From Streptomyces pactum (GTDB lineage: Bacteria > Actinomycetota > Actinomycetes > Streptomycetales > Streptomycetaceae), in NCBI RefSeq assembly GCF_002005225.1, contig NZ_CP019724.1, positions 6,403,501 through 6,467,500 of the forward strand: DNA of 64,000 bases, given 5' to 3'. The position numbers and the translations under genes are program-made. Positions 63,549-64,000 of the stretch are shown here, in pieces (the first letter of the stretch is position 1; each line of letters opens with the position of its first letter). The notes below the pieces were generated by a model. The model had not been told where the DNA came from. It ran no database searches and saw only the letters and a program-made list of their open reading frames with translations.

Positions 63549-64000
63549 ATGATGATGCGACGACGTACCACCCTGCTCGCCGGCTGCACCACCCTCGTAC
63601 TCGCCCTCGGCGCGACCGCCTGCGGCGGTGGCGGACCCGTCACGGCCGGCGGCGGTGACAAGGCGCTCAGCGGGCAGTCCGTCACCGTGGCCGGCGTCTG
63701 GTCCGGCACCGAGCAGGAGAACTTCCAGAAGGTGCTGGACGCCTTCACCGAGAAGACCGGCGCCGAGACCTCCTTCGTCTCCACCGGCGACAACGTCTCC
63801 ACCGTCGTCGGCAGCAAGATCGAGGGCGGCAACGCCCCCGACGTCGTGATGGTCCCGCAGGTCGGCGTGCTCCAGCAGTTCGCCGGCAAGGGCTGGCTGA
63901 AGCCGCTGTCCAAGACGGCGCGGAAGTCCGTGGACTCCAACTTCGCGAACGTCTGGAAGTCGTACGGCAGCGTCGACGGCACCCTCTACGGCCTCTACTT
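63549..64000 (+). CDS. extracellular solute-binding lipoprotein, N-terminal part
   Basis: The first 150 residues of a lipoprotein; the gene runs off the window. MMMRRRTTLLAGCTTLVLALGATACGGG is a lipoprotein signal with the likely modified Cys at residue 25. GQSVTVAGVWSGTEQENFQKVLDAFTEKTG and the later NAPDVVMVPQVGVLQQFAGKGWLKPL match alpha-glucoside-type ABC binding proteins (AglE-like). GAAGGG precedes the ATG. It probably heads the permease genes that lie beyond the window. Confidence 0.88.
   Translation, partial: MMMRRRTTLLAGCTTLVLALGATACGGGGPVTAGGGDKALSGQSVTVAGVWSGTEQENFQKVLDAFTEKTGAETSFVSTGDNVSTVVGSKIEGGNAPDVVMVPQVGVLQQFAGKGWLKPLSKTARKSVDSNFANVWKSYGSVDGTLYGLY

Overview
The window looks like part of a Streptomyces chromosome core. 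The DNA is very GC-rich with strong third-position G/C bias. It carries the developmental regulator whiA in the uvrC-rapZ-yvcK-whiA order typical of actinobacteria, DUF397/DUF5753 regulatory pairs, mycothiol-type enzymes and Tat/lipoprotein exports. I see no prophage, transposase, CRISPR array, tRNA or rRNA. I cannot name a species from sequence alone.

Layout. 1-8.2 kb: end of a uracil-DNA glycosylase, proline iminopeptidase, a frameshifted GNAT acetyltransferase with RidA, a nucleotidyltransferase, an FUSC-type membrane protein coupled to an amidohydrolase, and a DUF899 protein. 8.2-11 kb: a decayed ABC-exporter fragment and an anti-sigma-like ATPase / XRE-DUF5753 / DUF397 regulatory module. 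11-21 kb: an orphan gltD, CorA, a methyltransferase, the pseudouridine catabolism pair psuG-psuK, a VOC protein, ogt and a secreted glycerophosphodiesterase. 21-30 kb: an MHYT membrane sensor, uvrB, two TerD-type genes, a TerC-family membrane protein behind a yybP-ykoY (Mn2+) riboswitch, and a cation/proton antiporter. 30-41 kb: an LD-carboxypeptidase, aroQ, a metallo-beta-lactamase-fold hydrolase, a DinB-like protein, uvrA, YceI with a divergent regulator, an autoregulated lacI-fructokinase operon, and a Rieske lipoprotein. 41-56 kb: uvrC-rapZ-yvcK-whiA, a secreted M14 carboxypeptidase, gap, pgk-tpiA, secG, an RbpA-like RNA polymerase-binding protein and pgi. 56-64 kb: a PadR-controlled ABC transporter and the start of an oligosaccharide-uptake locus (two solute-binding proteins and a GH13 glucosidase).

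The strongest regulatory signals are these. (i) Matches to the PafBC-dependent (RecA-NDp) DNA-damage promoter TTGTCAGTGGC-N6-TAGggT lie in front of uvrA, uvrB, ogt and a terD gene, with a weaker one before uvrC. They place nucleotide excision repair, alkyl repair and a Ter stress protein in one likely regulon. (ii) The terC leader has a riboswitch P1 helix and a competing hairpin that hides the Shine-Dalgarno sequence, so a translational on-switch can be read directly from the bases. (iii) A perfect 32-bp palindrome is centred between lacI and the Rieske gene. (iv) Many genes appear leaderless, with a TANNNT box 6-7 nt before the start codon.

A second theme is tandem repeats at gene ends. Nine-base arrays lie at the 5' end of the amidohydrolase, the 3' end of lacI, within uvrC and just past the corA stop, with other short arrays near gltD, the FUSC gene and the ABC remnant.
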